The translations under genes were made by a program, and so were the position numbers. A stretch of 64,000 bases of DNA from NCBI GenBank assembly GCA_947465395.1, contig CANIAL010000008.1, positions 1-64,000 of the forward strand, given 5' to 3'. The stretch comes from Alphaproteobacteria bacterium (GTDB lineage Bacteria; Pseudomonadota; Alphaproteobacteria; Micropepsales; Micropepsaceae). Below, one piece after another: positions 38,038 through 47,080 of this stretch (its first letter is position 1; each line of letters opens with the position of its first letter). The notes under the pieces were generated by a model that worked only from the letters and a program-made list of their open reading frames with translations, was not told the origin of the DNA and did no database searches.

Positions 38038-39636
38038 CTATGCGCTCATCGCGCGCTGATGCACCCGCTTGATGGCATCGAGCGCGGACGTGGCCGAGCC
38101 TTCCTGCCAGGCGCTGAGGCGCGAGGCATGTTCGCCCGCCAGCACGATGCGCCCGTCCAGAGCGCACATATTGTTGTAATGCTGGTCGCGCGCAGCCTCG
38201 GTCCATTGGCCGGAACAGCCAAGCGTCCAGGGCACGCGGTGCCAGGCCACGGCCACGCCGCATTCAAACTCTTTCTTGTAATTGCCCGGATGCAGCATCT
38301 CGCCATATTCCAGCGCGTCCTTGATGCGCTCGGAAGCAGGCTTGGCCGCCGCCACGAAGGCGCCCGAACCCATCACATAGGCGCCCAGAATGACGCCTTT
38401 TCCTTTCGAGAAATAATCCCACATGGGATAGCCAAGCATGGCGTTGGGCTGGCTGGTATAGGAAAGCCCGCCATAAATGCCGTCATCCTGTTCCCAGAAG
38501 CGGCGCTTGAACTGCAGGCCGATCTTGAGGCCCGCGCCATAGGAAAGCTGGTTGATGGCCGTTTTCATCTTGCCGCCCACATTCATGGGAATTTGCGACA
38601 GGATGGAAGCGGGGATGGTGCAGACGCACCAGTCGGCGGAAACCTTTTGCGGTGCGCCGCCCTTTTGCGTATCGACATAGGTGGCGGTGACGCCCTTTTC
38701 GTCCTGATGAATGTCAACGACCTTGGCATTGTACTTGATCAGGTTGCCCAGCTCGATGCCGAACGCCTTGCCCACCTGGCCCATGCCGCCCTTGGGCTGG
38801 AAGATGGAGGTCTGGTAGTCCCAGTCCTGGCCCCAGCCAATGGCGCGCCACATGTAGGAATTGAGCACATTGCTCATGCTGTCGGGCTCGGAATAGATGG
38901 GCAGGGAATCCAGCCCGCCGCCGGAATCCTTTATATAACCGCGGCGCGCGCCGGATTCGCGGCCCATCTTGTATTCGTAATTCTTGTCCAGCGCGCCCCA
39001 GGCCTTGAGCGCCGTCATCAGGATTTCCTGGTCCTGCTTGGTCACGGCCTGGTCCAGCGCATTCTGCTTGGTGCTCTTGGCCAGCAATTCGGCGACATGG
39101 CCATGGAAGTCGGCCTGAACCTCGCGGTAACGCTTGGGCTTGCCGCCATTGGCAGCGGCATTGTGGACATAGGCGTTGTAATTGACCTGGGTGAAGGGCT
39201 CCAGGGTCACGCCCAGCCGGCTGGTGTAATGCATCATCGCCTTGTGATGGTGCGGCAGGCGCCAAGGCCCGGGATTGATGTACTGGCCGGGGTCAAACTG
39301 CACATGCTGGGTTTCGCCGCCCAGCTCGGTATAGGTGTCGCCGCCATAGAGCGACCAGTTCCGCCCGCCCGCGCGATTGTTGTATTCCAGCACCGTCACC
39401 TTGTAGCCGGCGTCGCGCATTTCCAGCGCCGCCACCATGCCGGCAATGCCGGCGCCCAGAATCAGAACCGAGGATCCCGGCGGCGCTTTGCCCAGCTGCG
39501 GCGGACCGGTGAAGTGCGATGCATCCGCAAAGCCCATCTCGGTCATGGCATTGTACATGGCGGTGGAGCCGGCCACCGTGCCGATCATGCTGAGGAGCGA
39601 ACGCCTGCTCAGCCGCGAGCTGTTTTTCTCTGCCAT
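38038..39636 (-). CDS. Tat-exported flavin-dependent amine/L-amino-acid oxidoreductase
   Basis: 532 residues from the ATG at 39636 (GGGGAGAAG upstream; the frame extends to 39798 but that part is non-coding). Twin-arginine signal SRRSLLSM (10-17). FAD site VLILGAGIAGMVAALE with the E in VTVLEYNNRAGGR. The motif GPWRLPHHH (R126) corresponds to the arginine that holds the substrate carboxylate in L-amino-acid oxidases. The C-terminal FAD motif is LAGEHASRLSAWQEGSATSA. It probably oxidises an amino acid or amine in the periplasm. Electrons may go to the adjacent cytochrome c rather than O2 (inference). Confidence 0.9.
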   Translation of the reverse strand: MAEKNSSRLSRRSLLSMIGTVAGSTAMYNAMTEMGFADASHFTGPPQLGKAPPGSSVLILGAGIAGMVAALEMRDAGYKVTVLEYNNRAGGRNWSLYGGDTYTELGGETQHVQFDPGQYINPGPWRLPHHHKAMMHYTSRLGVTLEPFTQVNYNAYVHNAAANGGKPKRYREVQADFHGHVAELLAKSTKQNALDQAVTKQDQEILMTALKAWGALDKNYEYKMGRESGARRGYIKDSGGGLDSLPIYSEPDSMSNVLNSYMWRAIGWGQDWDYQTSIFQPKGGMGQVGKAFGIELGNLIKYNAKVVDIHQDEKGVTATYVDTQKGGAPQKVSADWCVCTIPASILSQIPMNVGGKMKTAINQLSYGAGLKIGLQFKRRFWEQDDGIYGGLSYTSQPNAMLGYPMWDYFSKGKGVILGAYVMGSGAFVAAAKPASERIKDALEYGEMLHPGNYKKEFECGVAVAWHRVPWTLGCSGQWTEAARDQHYNNMCALDGRIVLAGEHASRLSAWQEGSATSALDAIKRVHQRAMSA

Positions 39637-39796
39637 CGTCTTCTCCCCGGTTCGGGTATCAGGTCCCGTTATTACAGGAATGTTATAGAAGCCCGGCAGG
39701 GCGGCAAGGGCTTGTTCGCAAATAGCGATTCTTGACGCGGCGCAACAAAGCCCTAACGCGGGCTGCGGTCCGCCCGCTGACAAGGAATGCGACAAC

Positions 39797-39830
39797 AAAA
39801 AACCCGCCCATCGGATGATGAGCGGGTTTT
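39797..39830 (-). terminator. Terminator of the second TonB-dependent receptor gene
   Basis: AAAACCCGC/GCGGGTTTT with an inner CATC-ggat-GATG stem; on the minus strand it is followed by TTTT. 34 bases after the receptor stop. Confidence 0.88.
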
Positions 39831-39863
39831 CCGTTTAGAGACGCGTCTTAGGACTTCCCGGAC

Positions 39864-42665
39864 TTAGAACTTCAAAGTCAGGCGGGCATAGTAGAAGCCG
39901 CCATTCGGGTTGTAGTTGCCCGCGATGGGGCCACCGGCGGTGCTGCCATTGCTGGGTGTCAGCGACTTGCCGTTGCCGTCCGTGTCCGGTGTCAGATAGC
40001 CCTGGCGTGTGGGCTTGACGCTGAACAGATTGTTGGCGCCCGCGGCGAACTGCACATTTTCGGTGATGCTGTAACGACCTTCGATGTCGAACAGGCCCAC
40101 GCCAGGACGGTTCTGCGCGTAATAGGGCGTGCCGCCATTGGGAGTGGTGAGCTGATGCTGCGGGCCATAATAAGTTTCGCGCAACGTCACGCCAAACTCA
40201 TCCAGCGACCAGTTGGCGGTCAGGCCAATCTTTTCCGACGGGCCGCTGTGCACGAAGTTGTACTGCGTGAAAAGCGGGAACAGGGTGGCACCCGGCGCCG
40301 AGGCCGTGATGACGGCCGGCGGCGGCTGGATCTTGCTGATCGAGGTCTGGTTGTAGTTGCCAGCCAGGGTCCAATCCACCGAACCATAATTGCCCATGTC
40401 CATCGGGTAGTTGACCGCCAGGTCCACGCCTTGCGTCAGGGTAGAGATGCCGTTCAGGAACACCGTGATGCCGTTCTGGGTGGCAGTCGGGTCCAGGGCA
40501 ATACCCTGAAGGGCGATCGCCGTATTGACCAGCGGCACATTGATGGCGCCGCCCAGGCTGTTGACCGTTGCGGACTTCACAATGCGGTTGCCCAAGGTCA
40601 GGCTGTAGGCATCGATGGTCACGCTAAGGTCGGCAAAGGGATGGGCCACGATGCCGGCGCTGTACTGGGTGGAAATTTCCGGACCCAGGTTAGGAATGCC
40701 CAGCAGCTTGGACGCCGGAGAGTTGGCGGGCAGCTGCACCGTTGCCGTGGTGGGCGAGACCTGCGTGGCGGAATAATATTCTTCAGCCAGGGTGGGGGCG
40801 CGGAAGCCGGTCGAGATGGTGCCGCGGATCGCCCATTGCGGGTTGAAGTCATAACGCGCCGTGATCTTGCCGATCGTGGCATCGCCGAAGTCGCTGTAAT
40901 GCTCGTAACGGCCGGCGATATCCAGCTGCAGAGCTTCGATGGGGGCAACCGCGAAGTCCACATAGGCCGCATAGTTCTTGCGGCTGTGCTTGCTGGCGTC
41001 CGAAAGGCTGTAGCCCGGGAATGACTGGCCGCCTTCCTTGTAGCGCGAGGCCGCATCACCAGACTTGATCTGGTAGAAGTCCTCGCGGGCTTCCAGGCCA
41101 ACCGCGACGGTCAGCGGGCCGGCCATGCCGATATTGTACTGGTGGGTGGCGTCGATATTGGCCACCAGCTGCGAGGCCACGAACGAGCCGTCATAGAAGT
41201 TGGACGGGGTGGTGTGCGTGTCAATGAACAGCGCACGGTTGCCCGAATCCAGGGTCAGGACATCTTCCTGGTCCTTGCCGTAGCTGGCGCCCGCATCAAT
41301 ATCCCAGCCGGCCAGCATGAACTTCACGCCGGCGTTATACTGGTAATCGTCTTGCCGGATTGCTTCGATGGGCGTGAAGCCCTTGGGCGCAAACACCAGT
41401 TCGCCAGGCGTATAGAGCGTGCCGGCTTGTCCACCGGAGATGATCTGACCAGTGGTTGTGTTAAGGCCATTGTTGCCAAGGGGCGCCACGCCAAGGCCGC
41501 TGCCATTGGTCTGACCAATGGCGCAAGCCGGCGTAATGCCGTTGGCCGCTACCGCGGTGTTGTAGCCCTGCTTGTTGGTTGCGGAACAAGGCTGGCTGGA
41601 ACCCGGCGCCGCGATGATCTGGTTCGGCAGACGGTAATTCTGCTGCGCCTTGGCATTGCGATGCGCCCAGCTGGCGAAGGCATACAGATGCACATCGTCG
41701 CTGACGTCATAGCCGGCGTTCAGGAAGGACGTGAACAGCTGCTGTTCCGAATTGCCGCCGATGCGGTTGGCATAGGGATAGAAGGGCGCCGTGCGGCGCT
41801 GGGCCAGCGGCACGCAAACGCCGTTGGAACAAGGCACGATGCCCGTGTTGGGATCGACCGCGAAGGTATTGTTGGTGGCCGTGGCGCCCAGGCCGATGCG
41901 GCCTTCCTGGGCTTCCGCGAAGCCGGTGGAGGGACCGCTAATATAGCGGGCGTCCTTGCCCGGCGATGTCAGGGCATAACCCACGAACTTCTTGTCAACG
42001 GTGACGTTGATGAAGCCCTTGTCGAACAGCGGCATGCCGATATTGAGCGAGATGTCATAGGTCTCGCCTGTCTTGTTGTACTGGCGGCCGACGCTGGTGG
42101 TCAGATTGCCGCCCGACGAGTTCTTCTTGAGGATGAAGTTGATAACGCCAGCAATGGCGTCGGTGCCGTACTGGGCGGCCGAACCGTCCAGCAGGACTTC
42201 TGCATGTTCGATGGCAGCCGTGGGGATCAGCGAAATGTCGGGCGCCGCGCTGCCGCCGAAGGCATTGGCATTCGCGTTGAGCAGACCAACACCATGACGG
42301 CGCTTGCCGTTCACCAGCACCAGCGTGTCATTGCCCGACAGGCCGCGCAGGGTGGCGGACAGCGCCAAGTTGGAAAGGTCGCCGCCAGTTGCCTGGGCGG
42401 TGAAGGACGGAACGGTCTGTCCCAGGGCCTGGCGAAGGTCGGCCTGGCCGGCGCCTTGCGTCAGGGCAGATGTGCCCAGCACGGTGATGGGGGCGGCGCT
42501 GTCGGCGGCGGTCATGCCGGCCACGCGCGTACCCGTGACGATCACGCTTTCCAGATCGGCCTGGTTGTTGCTCTGCGCCATGGCGGCGCTGGCAAACATG
42601 CCGAAGGACACGACGGACGCGCCCAGGAACAAGGAATTCTTGAAGTTGGATTTTGATACAAACAC
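39864..42665 (-). CDS. TonB-dependent receptor (large, Oar/CirA-like plug)
   Basis: 933 residues. GTG start at 42665, supported by AAGGGGG seven bases upstream. Signal peptide ending AMAQ. TonB box region ESVIVTGTRV. Plug with ATLRGLSGNDTLVLVNGKRR, IPTAAIEHAEVLLDGSAAQY and GTDAIAGVINFILKK. The barrel ends YYARLTLKF. The plug type is common in receptors for plant-derived or peptide substrates in Caulobacterales and sphingomonads. It lies between the amine oxidase operon and the PatB-like gene, separated from the former by a terminator. Confidence 0.94.
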   Translation of the reverse strand: MFVSKSNFKNSLFLGASVVSFGMFASAAMAQSNNQADLESVIVTGTRVAGMTAADSAAPITVLGTSALTQGAGQADLRQALGQTVPSFTAQATGGDLSNLALSATLRGLSGNDTLVLVNGKRRHGVGLLNANANAFGGSAAPDISLIPTAAIEHAEVLLDGSAAQYGTDAIAGVINFILKKNSSGGNLTTSVGRQYNKTGETYDISLNIGMPLFDKGFINVTVDKKFVGYALTSPGKDARYISGPSTGFAEAQEGRIGLGATATNNTFAVDPNTGIVPCSNGVCVPLAQRRTAPFYPYANRIGGNSEQQLFTSFLNAGYDVSDDVHLYAFASWAHRNAKAQQNYRLPNQIIAAPGSSQPCSATNKQGYNTAVAANGITPACAIGQTNGSGLGVAPLGNNGLNTTTGQIISGGQAGTLYTPGELVFAPKGFTPIEAIRQDDYQYNAGVKFMLAGWDIDAGASYGKDQEDVLTLDSGNRALFIDTHTTPSNFYDGSFVASQLVANIDATHQYNIGMAGPLTVAVGLEAREDFYQIKSGDAASRYKEGGQSFPGYSLSDASKHSRKNYAAYVDFAVAPIEALQLDIAGRYEHYSDFGDATIGKITARYDFNPQWAIRGTISTGFRAPTLAEEYYSATQVSPTTATVQLPANSPASKLLGIPNLGPEISTQYSAGIVAHPFADLSVTIDAYSLTLGNRIVKSATVNSLGGAINVPLVNTAIALQGIALDPTATQNGITVFLNGISTLTQGVDLAVNYPMDMGNYGSVDWTLAGNYNQTSISKIQPPPAVITASAPGATLFPLFTQYNFVHSGPSEKIGLTANWSLDEFGVTLRETYYGPQHQLTTPNGGTPYYAQNRPGVGLFDIEGRYSITENVQFAAGANNLFSVKPTRQGYLTPDTDGNGKSLTPSNGSTAGGPIAGNYNPNGGFYYARLTLKF

Positions 42666-43497
42666 GCTTAGGCCCCCTTGGATTAGGTGAACTCACAAAT
42701 CTGTAATGACGGCAGATCCCCGTTTTTCGGGTTATTTCCAGAACATACCATCGGAAATTATTGTAACACTCATGGCCTAGCATATATACCAAAAGAGTTA
42801 TACAATAATACTATAGTATAGTTTTATTGGGGGCGTGGCAGGGATTTTGCGAGATTTAGAAGCTTTTCAGATGACGCAAATCACCACATGCCGAGGGCTA
42901 GGAAGCTATATCCCAAAGATGAGCTTCTGCCTTTGAGAATAACAGGATAGCGACGCGCAGCCAGCGCCATCGTCACCGCCTGTCGTGCTGCGCAACAAGG
43001 CGACAATTTGCGAAAAATGACCCCAAATTTTCGCCCATGGCATTGCTGCAACACCGGGGTTGAAAAACATTGTACGCCTCGGCGCCTCTCACAAAACTGA
43101 CGCGGCGCGGGCGCGCGTCATCCGTCATCACCGATGTCATGCATGATTCCATGGCGGCGCTTGCGCAAGCCGCATCACCATCAAAGCCTTTGAAAATCGG
43201 CTCGGGATGCACGCGCTGCAATCGTGCGCGTCCTGTTGCGCGTTTTCCGATTCCCTCGCGGGATGATGCGCATGCGCGCAAGAGAGTGCCGCCCGGCATC
43301 GCATACAGCGTTACTTGGTCCGGACACGGATCAGACAGAGCGTGGATTGCCTCGCGCTGCATTGCACACCGGACATGGCAGCATTGCCGCTCCATTGACT
43401 CTGGCAATTACCAAACGGAAGCTATGGCCCAGGCGCTAGGAGGCGGATGCATCCGCTCGTCCGGTACGCGCCGGTAAAAACACTAAAGGGGACTTCC
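42666..43497. other. 832-base divergent intergenic region
   Basis: No convincing gene; the open frames here lack family features and consistent codon bias. Positions 42740-42830 form an AT-rich island, with the perfect 12-base dyad ATACTATAGTAT at 42808-42819, likely in the receptor promoter. Near the other end the dyad GCGGATGCATCCGC (43443-43456) lies 42 bases before the PatB-like start. The middle 500 bases have ordinary GC and no structure that I recognise; they could hold a decayed gene or a small RNA. Confidence 0.6.
42808..42819. promoter_or_regulatory. AT-rich dyad in the receptor promoter region
   Basis: Perfect palindrome ATACTATAGTAT within an AT-rich stretch about 145 bases upstream of the receptor start; flanked by CAATA and TATTG. 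Candidate operator. Confidence 0.35.
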
Positions 43498-43551
43498 ATG
43501 GAAACGAATCGCCGTTCTTTTATCATGGAAACGAATCGCCGTTCTTTTATG
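43498..43551 (+). repeat. 27-base tandem duplication in the signal peptide
   Basis: Two directly adjacent 27-base units, identical except for the last base, each starting ATGGAAACGAATCG and each encoding M-E-T-N-R-R-S-F plus I or M. Confidence 0.97.
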
Positions 43552-44913
43552 ATGGACACCGGCATGACCGCCGGCGTTCTGGCGCTGGGCCCGTTGGCCG
43601 CTTCGCTTGCCGCCACCGCTCCGGCCCAGGCCGCGGGCAAGTTCGATTTCGACACGCCCTATAACCGCCTTGGCACCGACAGCGTGAAGTGGGACCAGCC
43701 CCTGCGCGAGCGCCACATGGGCCACATCATTGCCGGCATGACCACCGCCGACATGGACTTCAAGTGCCCGCCCGCGATCACGGCTGCTCTGGCCAAGCGC
43801 ATCCAGCACGAAAACTGGGGCTATATGGACATGAACTCGCCCGGTCCCCAGGCCTTCAAGAAGGGCCTTATTGACTGGAACCAGAAGCGCTACGGCATCA
43901 ACAACATCAACCCGGAACTGCTGGGCATCACCACTGGCGTGCATTCGGGCATCATCGCCACCATGCGCTCGCTCTGCCCTCCCGGCAGCAAGGTGCTTAT
44001 GGCCACCCCGATCTATAGCGGCTTCTATGGCGACGTTCGCGCCACCAAGACCGTGGCTGAAGAAAGCCTGATGAAGCAGGTCAACGGCCGTTACGAAATC
44101 GACTGGGAAGATTTCGAACGCCGCATGACCCCGGACGTGAAGGTCTCGATTCTCTGCAATCCGCAGAACCCGACCGGCCGCGCCTGGACCCGCGAAGAAC
44201 TGACCAAGTATGGCGAGCTGTGCCTGAAGCACAAAATCGTCGTGCTGTCCGATGAAATCCATTGCGACTTCATCAGCAAGGGCCAGAAGTATGTGCCCTT
44301 CGCGACCCTGGCCAACAAGGACGTGGTCAACAACTCCGTCACCTACAAGTCGGCGTCCAAGTCCTTCTCGCTGCCGGGCATGAAGTGCGCCTGGTTCTTC
44401 ACCACCAACCCCACCCTGTATCGCCAGACTGTCGATAATAACCGCGCGGACCTTTCCACGCTGGGCATGATCGGCATGCAGGCGGCATATGCCGGTGGCC
44501 AGGAATGGATGACCGAGTGCGCGGCCTATATCGACGGCAACCACGAGTTCACCAACCAGTACATCAAGGCCAACATCCCGATGTTGAAGGTCGGTGCGAA
44601 GCCGGAAGGCACGTACCTTGCCTGGGTCGACATCAGCCAGGTGGCTGACAAGATCAACGCCAAGAAGCTGGCCGATGACATGAACAAGAACCCGAGGATC
44701 AATGCCCGCACCGGCATGGCCGTGAAAGCCACGCCCGAGGACATGGTCAATTTCTGGTTCGCCACCAACGCCTATGTCGCGATGAACTCGGGCACGGGTT
44801 ATGGCCTTGGCGGTCAGAACCACATGCGCATGAACCTGGGCACCTCGCGCCGCACGATCAAGGCGGCCCTGGACAGCATGGCGGCGGCTTGCAAGAAGCT
44901 GCAGTCGGCCTAA
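43498..44913 (+). CDS. Tat-exported PatB/MalY-type PLP-dependent aminotransferase/C-S lyase
   Basis: 471 residues with AAAGGGGA before the ATG. Residues 1-9 and 10-18 are a tandem copy of METNRRSF(I/M), giving two twin-arginine motifs, followed by a hydrophobic region and the AQA cleavage site. Fold type I PLP enzyme: NPQNPTG (221-227), SDEIHCDF (251-258), PLP lysine K288 in SASKSFSLPG, and a C-terminal RMNLGTSRR that binds the substrate carboxylate. The PatB/MalY group are cystathionine beta-lyases or cysteine desulfhydrases; export is unusual for it. Two terminators follow. Confidence 0.92.
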   Translation: METNRRSFIMETNRRSFMMDTGMTAGVLALGPLAASLAATAPAQAAGKFDFDTPYNRLGTDSVKWDQPLRERHMGHIIAGMTTADMDFKCPPAITAALAKRIQHENWGYMDMNSPGPQAFKKGLIDWNQKRYGINNINPELLGITTGVHSGIIATMRSLCPPGSKVLMATPIYSGFYGDVRATKTVAEESLMKQVNGRYEIDWEDFERRMTPDVKVSILCNPQNPTGRAWTREELTKYGELCLKHKIVVLSDEIHCDFISKGQKYVPFATLANKDVVNNSVTYKSASKSFSLPGMKCAWFFTTNPTLYRQTVDNNRADLSTLGMIGMQAAYAGGQEWMTECAAYIDGNHEFTNQYIKANIPMLKVGAKPEGTYLAWVDISQVADKINAKKLADDMNKNPRINARTGMAVKATPEDMVNFWFATNAYVAMNSGTGYGLGGQNHMRMNLGTSRRTIKAALDSMAAACKKLQSA

Positions 44914-44920
44914 AAAACAA

Positions 44921-44952
44921 CAGCGGGGCTTTAACGGCCCCGCTGCTTTTTC
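44921..44952 (+). terminator. First terminator of the PatB-like gene
   Basis: CAGCGGGGC-tttaacg-GCCCCGCTG followed by CTTTTTCT, eight bases after the stop. Confidence 0.92.
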
Positions 44953-44960
44953 TGATGGAA

Positions 44961-44992
44961 GACCCGGATCGAAAGATCCGGGTCTTTTTTTG
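44961..44992 (+). terminator. Second, tandem terminator
   Basis: GACCCGGATC-gaaa-GATCCGGGTC followed by seven to eight T residues. Perfect 10-base stem with a GAAA tetraloop, ending at the stop of the convergent sensor kinase gene. Confidence 0.93.
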
Positions 44993-44993
44993 C

Positions 44994-46262
44994 CTATGCC
45001 GATGCTGGAAGCGTGACGGCCATTTCCAGCCCGCGCGGCTGGCGGTTATGGGCCGCGATGGTGCCGCCATTGACCACCAGCGCGCGCTGGGCGATGGCCA
45101 GGCCCAGGCCGAAGCCGAAGCCATCCGCCGACACGCCGAAGGGCTTGAACAAGGTCGCCATGGCTTCCTGCGGCACGCCGGGGCCTTCATCACGCACCAG
45201 CAGGCTGTAGCGTTCGCCTTCCTGGCGCAGGATCACATGCACGGCGCCATTCTCCGGCGAATAGCGCACGGCATTGCGCACCACATTTTCAATGGCGCGG
45301 GCCACCAGGCGGCCACTGCCGCGCACGATCCATTCGACATCATCGCCTTCCGGCGTCACATCCATCATCACCGAAACGCCCTTGCCGGCGGCTTCGAAAT
45401 GGGCGTCCTGCACCACCGCCTTCACGATCTCGGCAAAGTCGAAATAATCATCGCCGCGCGCCTGGCCGCTTTCCAGCTTGGACAGGGTCAGAAGCTCGCC
45501 CACCATTTCGTCCAGCTTGCCGGCCTCGCCGCTGATGCGATCCAGCGAGGTTTCCAGCTTGGCCGGGTCCTGGCGTACCAGGCCGATGGCAAGGTTCAGC
45601 CGCGCCAGCGGCGTGCGCAGTTCATGGGAAACGTCGGCCAGCAGCCGGTCGCGCGCCGTCACCAGTTCTTCCAGTCGCATGGCCATCTGGTCGAAATCAT
45701 GGGCCAGGTCCGCGATTTCGTCGCGCCGACGCCCCATGGCGGGTCCCAGCCGCGTGCTGAAATCCCCGCCGGCCAGCTTGCCGAAGCCTAGCTGCATGCG
45801 CTGGATGGGATTGGTCAGATAAAGCGCAAGAGAGGCGCTGAACAACAGGCTGGCCAGTGCCGCCACCAGCATCACCGGCGTGGGCGGCATGCCGCGCGAT
45901 GAGGTGCGCTGGCGGAAGTAAGAGACGCGGTAATTGGTGCCATCGGGTGCGGGCGCCACGGTCTGGGCCAGCGGGTCCTGTTTTTCAGGGGCCGCGCTTG
46001 CCAGCGCCACATGCAGGCGGGCGCGTTCGCTGCGGGGCCAAGTGGCGGCCTGTGCTTCGAACGCTGGCTCGCCGCCCGCCCGGATGGCGGACGATGCCGC
46101 CGCCACCGACAGGTTCGCCATGTCGCGCATGTAATCGGAGACTTCCGATGGGCGCAGAAAATTGAACACCAGCCAGACACCCTGGGTGATGATGAAGAAA
46201 GTCAGCCAGAAGCCCAGGAAGATTTTCCAGAACAGGCGACGTTTCACGATCATCGGCCGCAT
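44994..46262 (-). CDS. Sensor histidine kinase (CpxA/EnvZ type)
   Basis: 422 residues from the ATG at 46262 (TTG at 46268 is also in frame). TM1 KIFLGFWLTFFIITQGVWLV, a periplasmic domain of about 90 residues, TM2 VMLVAALASLLFSASLALYL, HAMP (NPIQRMQLGFGKLAGGDF), HisKA with LLADVSHELRTPLARLNL, and HATPase with ENVVRNAVRYSP, DEGPGVP and GFGLGLAIA. It follows its response regulator by 13 bases. Signal unknown; envelope stress would fit the CpxA resemblance. Confidence 0.93.
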   Translation of the reverse strand: MRPMIVKRRLFWKIFLGFWLTFFIITQGVWLVFNFLRPSEVSDYMRDMANLSVAAASSAIRAGGEPAFEAQAATWPRSERARLHVALASAAPEKQDPLAQTVAPAPDGTNYRVSYFRQRTSSRGMPPTPVMLVAALASLLFSASLALYLTNPIQRMQLGFGKLAGGDFSTRLGPAMGRRRDEIADLAHDFDQMAMRLEELVTARDRLLADVSHELRTPLARLNLAIGLVRQDPAKLETSLDRISGEAGKLDEMVGELLTLSKLESGQARGDDYFDFAEIVKAVVQDAHFEAAGKGVSVMMDVTPEGDDVEWIVRGSGRLVARAIENVVRNAVRYSPENGAVHVILRQEGERYSLLVRDEGPGVPQEAMATLFKPFGVSADGFGFGLGLAIAQRALVVNGGTIAAHNRQPRGLEMAVTLPASA

Positions 46263-46275
46263 CACCAAGGCTCCA

Positions 46276-46968
46276 TTATCCCTGCTGCTTCAGCCGGTAG
46301 CCGACGCCGCGAATGGTTTCAATTTCAATGACCCCGCCGCTGGCGGTGGCCAGTTTCTTGCGCAGGTTGCTGACATGCACATCGACGCTGCGATCATATG
46401 ACTCGCGCGGGCGGCCCAGGACCTTCAGCGACAATTCCTCCTTGCTGGAGACCATCTCGCCGGCCCGCATCAGGCTTTCCAGCATGTCGAACTCGGACGT
46501 GGTGAGTTCAAAGGCAGCGCCATTCCACAGGACTTCGCGCTTGCCCGGCGACAAATCCAGCGCGCCCATCTTCAGGGCGGATGCCGGCCCCGTCTCGCGC
46601 TGGCGGCGCATCACCGCGCGCATGCGGGCCACCAGCTCGCGGGGAAAATAGGGCTTGGCGACATAATCATCAGCGCCCATTTCCAGGCCCACAACCCGAT
46701 CCACATCGCCGCCCTTGGCGGTCAGCATGATCACGGGGATGGTGCTGGATTTGCGGATATGGCGCAGCACTTCATTGCCGTCCATCCCGGGCAGCATCAC
46801 GTCCAGGATCACCACGTCATATTGCCCCGACAAGGCAGCGGCGGCCCCGTCCGGCCCGTTAAAGGCCGCGGTGGTGCGGATGCCTTCGCCCGCCAGATAT
46901 TCGGTCAGCATCTCGCTGAGGGCGGCGTCGTCATCAATCAAAAGGGCGTGCAATTCTGTCTCCGACAT
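46276..46968 (-). CDS. OmpR-family response regulator (CpxR type)
   Basis: 230 residues: receiver with acidic pocket DDDAA, phosphoacceptor D in VVILDVMLPGMDGNEVL and K in DYVAKPYFPRELVARM; C-terminal winged helix (LTTSEFDMLESLMRAGEMVS, DRSVDVHVSNLRKKL, ETIRGVGYRL). First gene of the pair with the histidine kinase. Confidence 0.95.
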   Translation of the reverse strand: MSETELHALLIDDDAALSEMLTEYLAGEGIRTTAAFNGPDGAAAALSGQYDVVILDVMLPGMDGNEVLRHIRKSSTIPVIMLTAKGGDVDRVVGLEMGADDYVAKPYFPRELVARMRAVMRRQRETGPASALKMGALDLSPGKREVLWNGAAFELTTSEFDMLESLMRAGEMVSSKEELSLKVLGRPRESYDRSVDVHVSNLRKKLATASGGVIEIETIRGVGYRLKQQG

Positions 46969-47080
46969 GATGGGAAGCTGGCCTGCCGCCAGGGCTTTGT
47001 CAGCAGGCTTTTCGCATTCTTTACAGTTCCTTGGCCAACAATTTACCCCATCGCGCGCGCCATGGCTCTAGCCTTGTCCC

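Noticed and set aside
37777-39735. Plus-strand frame of 652 codons opposite the cytochrome c and amine oxidase
   Set aside because: Antisense of two genes with clear signal peptides and cofactor motifs.
41142-42656. Plus-strand frame of 504 codons opposite the receptor
   Set aside because: Shadow of the TonB-dependent receptor.
42973-43407. Minus-strand frame of 144 codons in the large gap
   Set aside because: Cys/Arg/Met-rich, no Shine-Dalgarno, no domain; not enough to call a gene.
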